The notes beneath the pieces are model-generated. The model was given only the letters and a program-made list of their open reading frames with translations, was not told the DNA's origin and did no database searches. From Microbacterium sp. LKL04 (lineage in GTDB: Bacteria; Actinomycetota; Actinomycetes; Actinomycetales; Microbacteriaceae): a DNA stretch of 64,000 nt. Position numbers and translations under genes: made by a program. Every line of letters begins with the position of its first letter. Position 1 is the stretch's first letter. Positions 24,453 to 33,640 of the stretch are shown piece after piece. The DNA is taken from the NCBI RefSeq assembly GCF_900102005.1, contig NZ_LT627736.1, positions 1,116,001 to 1,180,000 on the forward strand, written 5' to 3'.

Positions 24453-25364
24453 TCAGCCGACCCCGAGGCGAAGCATGACGATGCCCGGGAAGACGGCGAA
24501 AAGTACGCTCATGGGAAGCAGGAGGAACACGATCGGGAAGAGCATCGCGATCTCCTTCTTCCCGGCCTGCTCGATGAGCGAACGCTTGGCGTCCTCGCGG
24601 GCATCGCCCGCCTGCGCCTGCAGGACGCCGGCGAGCGGGGCGCCGCGGTCGATCGCGGCGACGAGGTGCTCGATGGCTCGCGACAGCGCGGGCACATCCA
24701 GGCGCCGCCCCAGGTCGAGGAGCGCGTCGGAAAGATTCGATCCGGTGCCGCTGTCGAGGACTGCGCGTCGGATCTCCACGGTGAGCTCGCCGCTGCCGAT
24801 CTCGCCCACCCGATGAAGCGCGTCCCGCAGCCCCTCGCCGGCCGCGAGGCACAGCGAGAGGAACTCCAGGAGGGTGGGAAGCTCTTCCTCCACGCGCGTC
24901 CGACGACGACGGGCGGCCGCCGTGAGACGGAAGTCCACGAGTGCCGCCGCCGACAGGGCAAGGACCGGCGGCAGGACGGCGGCTCCGGGCGTGAGTCTTC
25001 CACTGACAGTGAGGATCACGACGACGACGCCGCCGAGCAGGCCACCCACGACGACCCACGTGAGCTGACGAGCGCGGAATCCTGCGGCATCCTGCGTCCA
25101 GCCGGCCTGGCGCAGGCGATGTTCCAGTCGCGCCGCCCCGCCGACCGATGCCATGAGGCGATCGCGGCGCGCACGCCAGTCCCCGGGAACCGGGGCCAAG
25201 GGTGTCAAGCCGCGCGGATCCGCGATGTCGCGCAGGTACGGCGCGATACGACGGGAAAGCGTCGGGGCGGCGAGACGCGGAATGCGCGTCGCGACGAGAA
25301 CGAGGCCACTGGCGAAGGCGCCGCCGAGGACGATCGCCAGTGCCACGTGCGTGAGGCCGCTCAC
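24453..25364 (-). CDS. tadC: Tad pilus inner-membrane protein TadC (type II secretion F domain)
   Basis: A 303-residue membrane platform protein with an N-terminal helix, a helix pair (about residues 100-145), the T2SSF domain (ELPTLLEFLSLCLAAGEGLRDALHRVG, about 155-280) and a C-terminal helix. It works with TadB to anchor the assembly ATPase. The GTG at 25364 is chosen because it overlaps the tadB stop (GTGA) and GGAGG lies 8 nt upstream; the GTG at 25373 would overlap that ribosome site. Confidence 0.85.
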   Translation of the reverse strand: MSGLTHVALAIVLGGAFASGLVLVATRIPRLAAPTLSRRIAPYLRDIADPRGLTPLAPVPGDWRARRDRLMASVGGAARLEHRLRQAGWTQDAAGFRARQLTWVVVGGLLGGVVVVILTVSGRLTPGAAVLPPVLALSAAALVDFRLTAAARRRRTRVEEELPTLLEFLSLCLAAGEGLRDALHRVGEIGSGELTVEIRRAVLDSGTGSNLSDALLDLGRRLDVPALSRAIEHLVAAIDRGAPLAGVLQAQAGDAREDAKRSLIEQAGKKEIAMLFPIVFLLLPMSVLFAVFPGIVMLRLGVG

Positions 25365-26221
25365 GCGAACCACCTCCGCGGCTCCGGCAGGCGACCGATC
25401 CCCAGCATGAGTCGGAACGCGACGACCGAGACGGCCGCACCCAGGATAATGACGGTCACCCCTTCCGGGCTGCTGTACGCCGTGGCGCCCTCAGGCCGCA
25501 GGGCGAGAAGTCCGAGGATCACCCACGGTGCGACGACACCCAGGACGGCGGCGCCGCGGATCCACGACTGGCGCGCTTCGATCTCCGCCCGCAGCGCCGC
25601 CTCGGCACGGACGGACGCCGACAGGGCCCGGAGGACGCTCGTCAGCTCGGTGCCGCCCACCTGCCGCGCCATCCGGAGCGCCTCGATGATCCGGTCCGCG
25701 ACGGGATCGGCGAGGCGTGCTTTGAGGCGCAGGGAGCTGGAATCGAAATGCCCGGAGGCGGAGACGTCCGACGCGAAGGCCGCGAAAGCGGGACGAAGTG
25801 CCGGTGGCCCGACCTCACCCAGGGCGGAGACCGCATCGGGGAGCGACATCCCCGAACGGACCGAGGCGACGAGGAGGTCGCAGACGTCGGGCCACAGCTG
25901 CCGACGTCCCTTCTGCAGGCGACGCACGCGTCCGCGCAACCACGACGCCGGAGCGAAGAAGCCGGCCACCGCGGCGACGGCGGCGAAGGCGGGGAGAGCT
26001 GTCACCAGCCAGACCGCCGCACCGGCGAGGGCTGCCGCGGCGAGCGAGACCATCGCGAGATGCCCGACGGTGGCATGACCGAACCCGGCATCCTGCAGGA
26101 GGCGCGTGGCTCGACCGTCACGCGGATATCCCTCCTCGCGGACCGTCCGAGGCGGCCACAACCAGGGTGAGAGGGCGAGGAGGATGCCGGCGGCGAGCGT
26201 CACGCCTAGAACGGTCGTCAT
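25361..26221 (-). CDS. tadB: Tad pilus inner-membrane protein TadB (type II secretion F domain)
   Basis: This 286-residue partner of TadC has an N-terminal helix, a helix pair (about residues 55-90), the cytoplasmic T2SSF domain (LWPDVCDLLVASVRSGMSLPDAV, about 105-235) and C-terminal helices. It overlaps tadA by ATGA, so the ATPase and platform are co-translated. Confidence 0.85.
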   Translation of the reverse strand: MTTVLGVTLAAGILLALSPWLWPPRTVREEGYPRDGRATRLLQDAGFGHATVGHLAMVSLAAAALAGAAVWLVTALPAFAAVAAVAGFFAPASWLRGRVRRLQKGRRQLWPDVCDLLVASVRSGMSLPDAVSALGEVGPPALRPAFAAFASDVSASGHFDSSSLRLKARLADPVADRIIEALRMARQVGGTELTSVLRALSASVRAEAALRAEIEARQSWIRGAAVLGVVAPWVILGLLALRPEGATAYSSPEGVTVIILGAAVSVVAFRLMLGIGRLPEPRRWFA

Positions 26222-27381
26222 GCCGACTCGCCCCCGAACACGGGACGGGTCTCGATGACGCCGTCGACCACCCGACCGGTCGGAGCGACGATCTCGGCGA
26301 CGGCTCGACGGCCGTCGGCATCGCGTCGGCAGTGGACGACGAGCCCGACGGAGGCGGCGATGGCCGGGAGGAGGAAGTCGCGGTCGATGTTCCGGCCTGC
26401 CAGGAGCGGGAGCGAACCGAGCTTGCGGAGAGCGTCGGTCGCAGAGTTCGCGTGGATCGTGGCAGCTCCGGGCACGCCGGTGTTGAGCGCCAGGACGAGG
26501 TCCAGGGCTTCGGCGTCGCGGACCTCGCCGACCACGAGCCGGTCGGGTCGCATGCGGAGTGCTTCCTTGACGAGTCGTCGGAGGGATACCTCGCCGGTGC
26601 CTTCCAGACTCGGCTGCCGTCCCTGGAGCGCGACCAGGTCAGGCGCCTGCGCCGTGAGCTCGAACGTCTCCTCCACCGTCACGATGCGGTGGTGCGAGGG
26701 CGCCGCAGCGATCAACGCACCCAGCAGCGTCGTCTTGCCGGCGTGCGTCGCACCGGACACGATCACGCTGGTGCGGTCGCGCATCGCTGCGCGGAGTATC
26801 GCAGCCTCCGCAGAGCCCACCGATCCGGCTGCGACGAGGTCGTCGAGGGTGCGGAAGCGTGTCAGGAACTTCCTGATGTTCACGGCCCAGTGGCGGCGCG
26901 TGATGTCGGGGATGACCACGTGCAGCCGGGATCCGTCGGGCAGGGAGGCGTCGACGAACGGCTGGCTCAGATCGACCCGTCGACCGGTGGCGTGAAGCAT
27001 GCGCTCCACCAGGTCCCGCACCGCCGTGTCGCTGAGCACGATCGGGGCCCGTTCGCTGCGTCCGTCTCGAGCGATGTAGACCTTGTCGGGCGCGTTGATC
27101 CAGATCTCCTCGACGTCCGGATCGTCCAGGAGCGCCTGAAGCGGACCGTAACCGGAGACCGTTGAGAGGATGTCTCGAACGGATGCCGCTTCGTCCTCGA
27201 TGACGTCGACGCCGCGCGCGAGGGCGAAATCATTGTGACGCCGCACCTCGGCCCGGGCGATGTAGGACGCCCGCTCGGGGTCCCGCGACGGGTCGACTTC
27301 TTCGGTCCGCAGTCGTTCGCGCACGCGCTCGGCGATCGAGGTCAGGCCTCGAGTCGTCGACGTGGTCTGCGGGAAGCTCAT
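26218..27381 (-). CDS. tadA: Tad pilus assembly ATPase TadA (CpaF family)
   Basis: A 387-residue hexameric secretion ATPase powering pilus assembly. Walker A at 210-217 reads GATHAGKT, where most CpaF proteins have GGTGSGKT; the Lys and Thr are kept. The Asp box VVGEVRDAEALD and the His box AATIHANSA are intact. The ATG at 27381 is preferred; an in-frame GTG at 27432 would add 17 residues. It is the first gene of the operon tadA-tadB-tadC-pilin-tadE-tadE-tadG-like. No TadZ and no prepilin peptidase are in the window. Confidence 0.9.
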   Translation of the reverse strand: MSFPQTTSTTRGLTSIAERVRERLRTEEVDPSRDPERASYIARAEVRRHNDFALARGVDVIEDEAASVRDILSTVSGYGPLQALLDDPDVEEIWINAPDKVYIARDGRSERAPIVLSDTAVRDLVERMLHATGRRVDLSQPFVDASLPDGSRLHVVIPDITRRHWAVNIRKFLTRFRTLDDLVAAGSVGSAEAAILRAAMRDRTSVIVSGATHAGKTTLLGALIAAAPSHHRIVTVEETFELTAQAPDLVALQGRQPSLEGTGEVSLRRLVKEALRMRPDRLVVGEVRDAEALDLVLALNTGVPGAATIHANSATDALRKLGSLPLLAGRNIDRDFLLPAIAASVGLVVHCRRDADGRRAVAEIVAPTGRVVDGVIETRPVFGGESA

Positions 27382-27493
27382 GGCCTGGGATCCTCGCAAC
27401 CCTGCCGCCGCCGATGCCGGAGTTATCCACACCTGATTCGGGGGTTATCCCTCCCAGGTCCCTCCCACCGCGCGCTCTAGACTGAACCCACCA

Positions 27494-27575
27494 GCGGGAG
27501 TGGTGAAATTGGCAGACACGCAGGATTTAGGTTCCTGTGCCTTCGGGCGTGGGGGTTCAAGTCCCCCCTTCCGCA
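27494..27575 (+). tRNA. tRNA-Leu (anticodon TAG)
   Basis: The cloverleaf has acceptor GCGGGAG/CTTCCGC, anticodon stem CAGGA/TCCTG with loop TTTAGGT (anticodon TAG), a long class II variable arm (TGCCTTCGGGCGT) and T loop TTCAAGT. The discriminator is A at 27575. CCA is not encoded. Confidence 0.96.
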
Positions 27576-27646
27576 CGGGGCACTGACGTGCCTCACACCT
27601 TGCGCCCATCTGTCGGCGGATCTCCGCCGCGATCTGAAGGACCTCT

Positions 27647-28426
27647 GTGCACCCCTTCGCCTTGATCCCCTGGCTGGATCCCGAGACCATCATCAACGCG
27701 GCCGGTCCTTGGGCGCTCGTCGTGGTCTGCTTCATCGTCTTCGCCGAGACGGGACTGCTTGTCGGCTTCCTCCTCCCGGGCGACACCCTCCTGATCATGG
27801 CGGGCCTGCTCTCCAACCCGGTGACGCATGCACCGAACGGCGTCTTCGGCGTGAACGTCTGGATCGTCGGTCTCCTCATCGGTCTTGCCGCCTTCCTCGG
27901 CGGAGAGGTGGGCTACCTCATCGGGCGCAAGGGCGGACCCGCCGTCTTCGAGCGCAAGGAATCGGGACTGTTCAGTCGCAGCAACGTCGAGCGGACGAAT
28001 GCATTCTTCGAACGGTACGGCGGTGTGACGGTGATCCTCGCGCGCTTCGTTCCGATCGTCCGCACCTTCGCCCCCGTCGCGGCAGGCGTCGGCAAGATGG
28101 CCTGGCACAAGTACTCGCTGTACAACCTGATCGGCGCGGTCATCTGGGGCTTCGGCCTCACCGTCATCGGGTACCTCGTCAGCCTCATTCCCGGCGTCGG
28201 TCAGTTCGTCGCCGAGTACATCGACGTCATCCTGCTGGTCGCGGTGGCGGGCACCATCGTCTTCATCGTCTGGCACTACTTCGCCGAGAAACGCAAGGTC
28301 AAGCGCGAGATGGCTGCCGGTCCCGACGGGCTCACGGACGCCTCCGAGGCGCAGGAGCTCGTCCTCGAGCCGGAGGCGTTCGACGGCAAGACCGACGGTC
28401 GCGGCGGGGACGCCCCGCGCCTCTGA
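27647..28426 (+). CDS. DedA-family membrane protein
   Basis: A 259-residue DedA (SNARE-associated/PF09335) membrane protein with about five to six hydrophobic segments. The motifs FLPGDTLLIMAG, FLGGEVGYLIGRKGG and RFVPIVRTFAPVAAG are characteristic. Recent work on the family points to lipid-carrier (undecaprenyl-phosphate or phospholipid) flipping. A charged cytoplasmic tail follows residue 210. The GTG at 27647 has GAAGGA upstream, and its stop abuts the Ku stop. Confidence 0.9.
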   Translation: MHPFALIPWLDPETIINAAGPWALVVVCFIVFAETGLLVGFLLPGDTLLIMAGLLSNPVTHAPNGVFGVNVWIVGLLIGLAAFLGGEVGYLIGRKGGPAVFERKESGLFSRSNVERTNAFFERYGGVTVILARFVPIVRTFAPVAAGVGKMAWHKYSLYNLIGAVIWGFGLTVIGYLVSLIPGVGQFVAEYIDVILLVAVAGTIVFIVWHYFAEKRKVKREMAAGPDGLTDASEAQELVLEPEAFDGKTDGRGGDAPRL

Positions 28427-29353
28427 TCAGGACGCCTTCTTCTTCGCAGGAGCCTTCTTCGCCGGAGCCTTCTTCACCGTAGCCTTCTTCGCGGGTTCCT
28501 TCGTGGCCGGCGCCGACTTCCCGTCGGCGTCGGCCTTCGTCTTCCCGCCGGCATCCTCGCCCGTTCTCGCCGCCCGGCTCTTCTCGACGCTGGCCCGCAG
28601 GGCCGCCATCAGATCGATGACCTCGCCACCCTCGGCATCCGCCTTCTCCCCGAAGGTCTCGGCGGTGTCGAACGCATCGCCCTTCTCGAGTTTCGCGTCG
28701 ATGAGGGTGCGCAGTTCCTTCTGGTACTCGTCGGTGAACTCACTCGGGTCGAAATCGCTCGAGAAGCTGTCGACGAGGGATGCCGAGAGCTCCAGCTCTT
28801 TGCTCGAGATCTTCACCGGCTCATCGAGCACCGGGAAGGATGCCGCGCGCACCTCGTCCGCCCAGAGGAGCGTCTGCAGAACCAGCACGTCGCCTCGCAC
28901 TCGGAGAGCGGCGAGCCGCGTCTTCTGCCGCAACGCGAACCGGACGATCGCGGTGCGGTCGGTCTGCTCGAGGGTCTGACGCAGGAGCACGTACGCCTTC
29001 GGGCTCTTCGAGTCGGGTTCGAGGTAGTACGCCTTGTCGAGGGTGAGCAGATCGATCTGCTCGGTGGGGACGAACTCGACGACCTCGATCTCGCGGCTGC
29101 GCTCGCTCGGCAGCGCTGCGAAGTCGTCGGAGGTCAGGACGACGGTGCGCTCGCCGTCGTCGTAGGCCTTGTCGATGTCGGAGTACGGCACGACTTCGCC
29201 GTCGATCTCGCAGATGCGCTGGTAGCGGATGCGGCCGCCATCGGCGGCGTGCACCTGGTGCAGCGACACGTCGTGGTCCTCCGTCGCCGAGTACACCTTG
29301 ACGGGCACGTTGACGAGTCCGAAGGTCAGCGCGCCTTTCCAGATCGATCTCAT
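28427..29353 (-). CDS. ku: Non-homologous end-joining protein Ku
   Basis: A 308-residue bacterial Ku with the conserved start MRSIWKGALTFGLVNVPVK and the ring-forming core to about residue 245. It binds broken DNA ends and recruits LigD, encoded divergently 61 bp away. The last 60 residues are a Lys/Ala/Pro-rich tail with PAKKA-type repeats, resembling the basic Ku tails that add DNA affinity. The ATG at 29353 gives the canonical N-terminus; five upstream codons of open frame are not needed. Confidence 0.95.
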   Translation of the reverse strand: MRSIWKGALTFGLVNVPVKVYSATEDHDVSLHQVHAADGGRIRYQRICEIDGEVVPYSDIDKAYDDGERTVVLTSDDFAALPSERSREIEVVEFVPTEQIDLLTLDKAYYLEPDSKSPKAYVLLRQTLEQTDRTAIVRFALRQKTRLAALRVRGDVLVLQTLLWADEVRAASFPVLDEPVKISSKELELSASLVDSFSSDFDPSEFTDEYQKELRTLIDAKLEKGDAFDTAETFGEKADAEGGEVIDLMAALRASVEKSRAARTGEDAGGKTKADADGKSAPATKEPAKKATVKKAPAKKAPAKKKAS

Positions 29354-29402
29354 GCCCTCAGTACACACCCCGCCGACGCGACGACCAATGGGGGTTGCGC
29401 AC

Positions 29403-29408
29403 TAATCT
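29403..29408 (+). promoter_or_regulatory. Leaderless promoter -10 (TAATCT) of ligD
   Basis: TAATCT ends 6 nt before the ATG at 29415, with no Shine-Dalgarno sequence between. The divergent Ku start is 50 bp to the left. Confidence 0.6.
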
Positions 29409-29414
29409 GGCCCC

Positions 29415-31781
29415 ATGCCAGCCGCGTCGCAGGAGGTCGTCGTCGATGGACGCCGACTGCGGCTGACGAACCTCGACAAGGTGATGTACCCCGCGACGGG
29501 GACCACGAAGGGCGAGGTCATCGACTATCTGACGCGGATCGCTCCGGCAATCCTCCCCCACCTCGATGCGCGGCCGGTCACCCGAATCCGCTGGCCCGAC
29601 GGCACGGGCGAGGGCTCGTTCTTCGCGAAGCACCTCGAGGCGGGCGCGCCGTCATGGGTCAGCCGGAGACCCATCGAGCATTCGACCGGCGCGAAGGACT
29701 ACCCGCTCGTCGACGGTGTCCCGACCCTCGTCTACCTCGCGCAGGTGGCGTCGATCGAACTGCACGTCCCGCAGTGGCGTTTCGACGCCGAGGGTGTGAG
29801 ACGCAACCCCGACCGGCTCGTGCTCGACCTCGATCCCGGCCCCGGTGTCGGCCTCGCCGAGTGCGCGGACGTCGCCCGGTGGTCCCGCGAGATCCTCGTC
29901 GACCTGGGCATGGACCCCCTTCCCGTCACGAGCGGCAGCAAGGGCATCCATCTGTACGCCCCGCTCGACGGCAGCCGTACGAGCGACGAGATCAGCGCCT
30001 TCGCGAAGGAACTTGCGCGAGCGCTCGAGGCGGATCATCCCGACCTCGTCGTGAGTCAGATGTCCAAGGCCGCCCGGCCGGGGAAGGTGTTCCTCGACTG
30101 GAGCCAGAACAACGGCAAGAAGACCACCATCGCGCCGTACTCGCTGCGGGGTCGTGAACGTCCCACGGTCGCCGCCCCGCGGACGTGGGCGGAGCTCGAC
30201 GATCCCGAGCTGCGACACCTCCTCTTCGACGAGGTCCTCGACCGGGTCGCTGCGGGCGGCGATCTGATTGCGCCGCTCGCGCCCACAGGCACGGGGCCGC
30301 TGACGTCCTACATCGCCAAGCGCACTGCGGCGAGGACCCCGGAACCGGTACCGGACTCCCCCGTCGGCTCCGCTCGCCCGGCATCCTCCCGGTTCGTCAT
30401 CCAGGAGCATCACGCGCGGCGGCTCCACTACGACCTGCGACTCGAGCACGACGGCGTGCTCGTCAGCTGGGCGGTGCCGCGCGGCATCCCGGAGTCGCCT
30501 TCGACCAACCACCTCGCCGTCATGACCGAGCCGCATCCGATGGAGTACCTGGATTTCGCCGGAGACATCCCCGCCGGTGAGTACGGCGCCGGATCGATGT
30601 CGATCTGGGACACCGGCACCTTCGAGCTCGAGAAGTGGCGCGAGGACGAGGTCATCTTCACCGCGACCGGACGCGGCGACGGCCCGCTCGGTACCGTCAA
30701 GCTCGCTCTCATCCGAACGAGCGGCGACGGGGAGAAGTCGCAGTGGCTGCTGCATCGGATGAAGACGGATGCCGCGGGTCCCCCCGTCCCACATCCGCCC
30801 TCCGACGCCCCGGCCTCGGCGCCGGCTCCGATGCTCGCGACGTCCTCGAACGCAGCCCTCGCGGGGCAGGCGGCGACCCGGTGGGGTCCGTGGGTCGAGT
30901 TCAAGTGGGACGGGGTGCGAGCCCTCGGGATCTGGGACGGCGTGCGGCTCCGCCTCCGCGCCCGCAGCGGAACGGACATCACGGCGCGGTATCCCGAGCT
31001 GACCGGCGGCGATCCCGGGTTCGGCGCCGCGCCCTGCGTCGTGGACGGCGAGATCGTCGCCCTCGACGATCGGAACCGGCCGAACTTCTCGTTGCTCCAG
31101 CACAGGATGCATCTCACGAAGGCCGGGGAGATCGACCGCGAGTCGGCGCGGATCCCCGTCCAGTTCCTGCTCTTCGACGTCCTCGAGGTCGATGGAACGG
31201 ATGCCGCTCCACTCCCGCTCTCGCACCGGCGTGAGCTGCTGGAGGGCGTCGCCGAGCATACGATCGGCCCGATCGTCGTGCCGCCCGTCGCGGACGACAT
31301 CGAGGACGCCCTCGCGACGGCGCGGATGCTCGGACTCGAGGGCGTGGTCGTGAAGGATCCCGCGTCCGTCTACCGTCGTGGCGTCCGCAGCGAGCAGTGG
31401 CTCAAGGTGAAGCTGACTCTGATGCAGGAGGTGGTGATCGGCGGCATCCGACCGGGCAAGGGCGTCCGCACCGGCGAGATCGGTTCACTGCTCATGGGAG
31501 TGCCCGCCGAGGGAGGTCTGCACTACATCGGTCGCGTCGGATCGGGTTTCAGCGAGGCGACGCTCGCCCGCCTGGATGCCGCATTCGCACCGCTCCGCAC
31601 GGCCGAGAACCCTTTCATCGACATCGGCCGTGCCGAGGCATCCGACGCGCTGTGGGTCAGACCGGAGCTCGTCGGCGAGGTGGAGTACGCCGAGGCGACA
31701 CCGAGCGGAACGCTCCGTCACGCCCGCTGGCGAGGACTCCGCCCCGATAAGACTCCCGCGGACGTGCGCACCGAAGACTGA
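29415..31781 (+). CDS. ligD: Multifunctional ATP-dependent DNA ligase LigD
   Basis: A 788-residue end-joining enzyme in the order polymerase-phosphoesterase-ligase. The archaeo-eukaryotic-primase-like polymerase spans about residues 10-295. The 3'-phosphoesterase (RFVIQEHHARRLHYDLRLEHDG) begins near 326. The ATP-dependent ligase has its KWDG nucleotidylation motif at Lys497, followed by an OB domain. This is the mycobacterial domain order. With Ku it trims, fills and seals double-strand breaks. The start is fixed by a leaderless promoter. Confidence 0.96.
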   Translation: MPAASQEVVVDGRRLRLTNLDKVMYPATGTTKGEVIDYLTRIAPAILPHLDARPVTRIRWPDGTGEGSFFAKHLEAGAPSWVSRRPIEHSTGAKDYPLVDGVPTLVYLAQVASIELHVPQWRFDAEGVRRNPDRLVLDLDPGPGVGLAECADVARWSREILVDLGMDPLPVTSGSKGIHLYAPLDGSRTSDEISAFAKELARALEADHPDLVVSQMSKAARPGKVFLDWSQNNGKKTTIAPYSLRGRERPTVAAPRTWAELDDPELRHLLFDEVLDRVAAGGDLIAPLAPTGTGPLTSYIAKRTAARTPEPVPDSPVGSARPASSRFVIQEHHARRLHYDLRLEHDGVLVSWAVPRGIPESPSTNHLAVMTEPHPMEYLDFAGDIPAGEYGAGSMSIWDTGTFELEKWREDEVIFTATGRGDGPLGTVKLALIRTSGDGEKSQWLLHRMKTDAAGPPVPHPPSDAPASAPAPMLATSSNAALAGQAATRWGPWVEFKWDGVRALGIWDGVRLRLRARSGTDITARYPELTGGDPGFGAAPCVVDGEIVALDDRNRPNFSLLQHRMHLTKAGEIDRESARIPVQFLLFDVLEVDGTDAAPLPLSHRRELLEGVAEHTIGPIVVPPVADDIEDALATARMLGLEGVVVKDPASVYRRGVRSEQWLKVKLTLMQEVVIGGIRPGKGVRTGEIGSLLMGVPAEGGLHYIGRVGSGFSEATLARLDAAFAPLRTAENPFIDIGRAEASDALWVRPELVGEVEYAEATPSGTLRHARWRGLRPDKTPADVRTED

Positions 31782-31790
31782 CGAGGACCG

Positions 31791-32016
31791 TCACCCGTTC
31801 TGGACGAGAGTCAGCTGAGTGCCGTCCGGGTCCACGAGATACGCGACTCGCCCGCCCGAGGACCCGATCGGGGAAGAACTCCAGCTGCAGCTGCTCCCGG
31901 CGCAGGATCAGCCAGTCCTCGGCGCGGTAGACCACATCGAAGCCGAGCGCTCCGTAGAACCCGACAGTGGCGTCGAACCCTCGGGACGGCAGGTTGGGAG
32001 CGGCGAAATCCGGCAT
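31791..32016 (-). pseudogene. Glyoxalase/bleomycin-resistance-family remnant with internal deletion and frameshift
   Basis: From the ATG at 32016, which has an AAAGGA ribosome site, the frame reads a normal VOC-fold N-terminus (NLPSRGFDATVGFYGALGFD) to LQLEFFP at about residue 49, then loses family sense and runs into ligD. In another frame the final beta strands GRVAYLVDPDG and LTLVQNG, then a stop at 31791, are still readable. About 45-50 codons between them are missing and the join is out of frame. An intact member would be about 120 residues. The gene lies 22 bp downstream of the CDF exporter on the same strand. Confidence 0.75.
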
Positions 32017-32038
32017 CGGGGATCCTTTCCAGCGCGAC

Positions 32039-32950
32039 TCACGCGTGGGCCTCGTGCTCGACGTGACCCGCCGGCTCGAGCTGGAACGTCGAGTGCTCCA
32101 CGTCGAAATGGCGGGCGAGGCAGGACTGCAGTTGGGACAGAAGCAGACCCGCGCGGTCGTCGGCGAAGTAGTCCGTCGCGACGACGACGTGCGCCGTGAA
32201 CACCGGCGCGCCGCGCGTGAGCTGCCAGACGTGCACGTCGTGCACGTCGACGACTCCCTCGGTACCGAGGATGTGGTCGCGGATGTCGGTGACCTTCGTC
32301 CCCGACGGCGCCCGCTCCCCCAGCACGGCGAAGACCTCCCTCAGCAGGGTGATGGCGCGCGGCACGATGAGGGCGGCGATGACGAGCGAGGCCACGGCGT
32401 CGGCCGGCATCCATCCCGTCAGCCAGATCACGCCCGCCGCGATGATCACGACGACCGACCCCAGCAGGTCGCCGAGGACCTCGAGGTACGCGCCGCGCAC
32501 GTTGATGCTCGTGCGCTGCGCGACGCTCAGGACATAGAGCGACACGCCGTTGGCGACCAGGCCGATGATGGCGACGACGAGCATCGGCAGACCCTGCACC
32601 TCGGCCTCAGCGGGGCGGATCAGTCGCCCGACGGCCTCGACCGCGATCCACACTCCGAGGGCGATCAGGATCACGGCGTTGAGCAGTGCGCCGAACACCT
32701 CGGCGCGCTGGTATCCGTACGTCTGACGTTCGTCGGCGGGGCGCGCCGCGACCGACGCCGCGATGAGGGCGATGACGAGCCCCGAGCTGTCGGTGAACAT
32801 GTGGCCGGCGTCCGCGAGCAGCGCCAGCGATCCGGTCAGGATCGCTCCGACGAGCTGGACGATGAGCACCGTGGCCGTGATACCCAGGGAGACCGCGAGC
32901 AGGCGTCGCGGATGTCCTCCCCGGATGCCGGCGGGTGCGTGATCGTGCAT
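32039..32950 (-). CDS. Cation diffusion facilitator (CDF) metal exporter
   Basis: A 303-residue CDF/ZnT-type transporter with six helices. The metal-site motif HMFTDSSG with upstream DAG lies in helix 2 and the partner D in helix 5 (LGDLLGS), giving the HD-DD pattern of Zn2+-type members. A cytoplasmic C-terminal domain (about 210-290) contains VVDVHDVHVWQL. The N-terminus MHDHAPAG and the tail HVEHEAHA are His-bearing. The ATG at 32950 follows a leaderless -10. It probably exports zinc or a similar ion. Confidence 0.9.
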   Translation of the reverse strand: MHDHAPAGIRGGHPRRLLAVSLGITATVLIVQLVGAILTGSLALLADAGHMFTDSSGLVIALIAASVAARPADERQTYGYQRAEVFGALLNAVILIALGVWIAVEAVGRLIRPAEAEVQGLPMLVVAIIGLVANGVSLYVLSVAQRTSINVRGAYLEVLGDLLGSVVVIIAAGVIWLTGWMPADAVASLVIAALIVPRAITLLREVFAVLGERAPSGTKVTDIRDHILGTEGVVDVHDVHVWQLTRGAPVFTAHVVVATDYFADDRAGLLLSQLQSCLARHFDVEHSTFQLEPAGHVEHEAHA

Positions 32951-32957
32951 ACCTACG

Positions 32958-32963
32958 AGGGTA
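32958..32963 (-). promoter_or_regulatory. Leaderless promoter -10 (TACCCT) of the CDF gene
   Basis: On the minus strand TACCCT is followed by 7 nt and the ATG at 32950, without a Shine-Dalgarno sequence. Confidence 0.55.
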
Positions 32964-33046
32964 GGACCCGCCGTCCCCCCGACCGGCCCCATCGGCGAAC
33001 TCGGGAATGAGTCCGATTCTCAGCCTCAGCGGGCGGGGGCGGATCC

Positions 33047-33640
33047 TCAGAGGGTCGCGAGCAGGGGTCCCAGCGAGGCGAATGCCCGCGCGCGGTGCGA
33101 TGACGCGTTCTTCTCGGCCGAGGTCAACTCCGCCGCGGAACGGCCCGCGGCGTCGTCCGGCAAAAACACGGGGTCGTAGCCGAAGCCGTTGTCGCCCGCG
33201 GGCGCCGCCGCGAGACGCCCGGGCCAGACACCGGTCACGACGTGCTCCTCGCCGCCGGGGACGACGAGAGCGATCGTGGAGACGAACTGCGCCGTCCGGT
33301 GCGGATCGGCGATGTCGGCCAGCTGATCGAGCAGCAGCTCGTAGTTCGCGACGCCGTCCTTCTTGTGACCCGCCCAGTAGGCGGAGAACACCCCGGGCGA
33401 GCCGCCCAGCACATCGACGGCGATCCCGGAGTCGTCCGCCATCGCCGGAAGGCCGGTGTGTGCGGCCGCGGCGCGCGCCTTGATGAGCGCGTTCTGCGCG
33501 AACGTCACGCCGTCTTCGACAGGCTCGGGTCCGTCGTAACCGACGACCTCTAGATCGGGACGAGTCGAGGCGACGATCGCCCCGAACTCCTCGACCTTGT
33601 GGGCGTTGTGGGTGGCGAGGACGATGCGGCGCGTCGTCAT
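33047..33640 (-). CDS. rdgB: RdgB/HAM1-family non-canonical purine NTP pyrophosphatase
   Basis: A 197-residue house-cleaning enzyme that hydrolyses dITP/ITP and XTP to monophosphates. The N-terminal [12 protein letters not shown] (the family has the SxNxxK substrate motif here), the central [19 protein letters not shown] and the C-terminal [15 protein letters not shown] are all family motifs. It overlaps rph by ATGA, a classical actinobacterial pairing. Confidence 0.95.
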   Translation of the reverse strand: MTTRRIVLATHNAHKVEEFGAIVASTRPDLEVVGYDGPEPVEDGVTFAQNALIKARAAAAHTGLPAMADDSGIAVDVLGGSPGVFSAYWAGHKKDGVANYELLLDQLADIADPHRTAQFVSTIALVVPGGEEHVVTGVWPGRLAAAPAGDNGFGYDPVFLPDDAAGRSAAELTSAEKNASSHRARAFASLGPLLATL

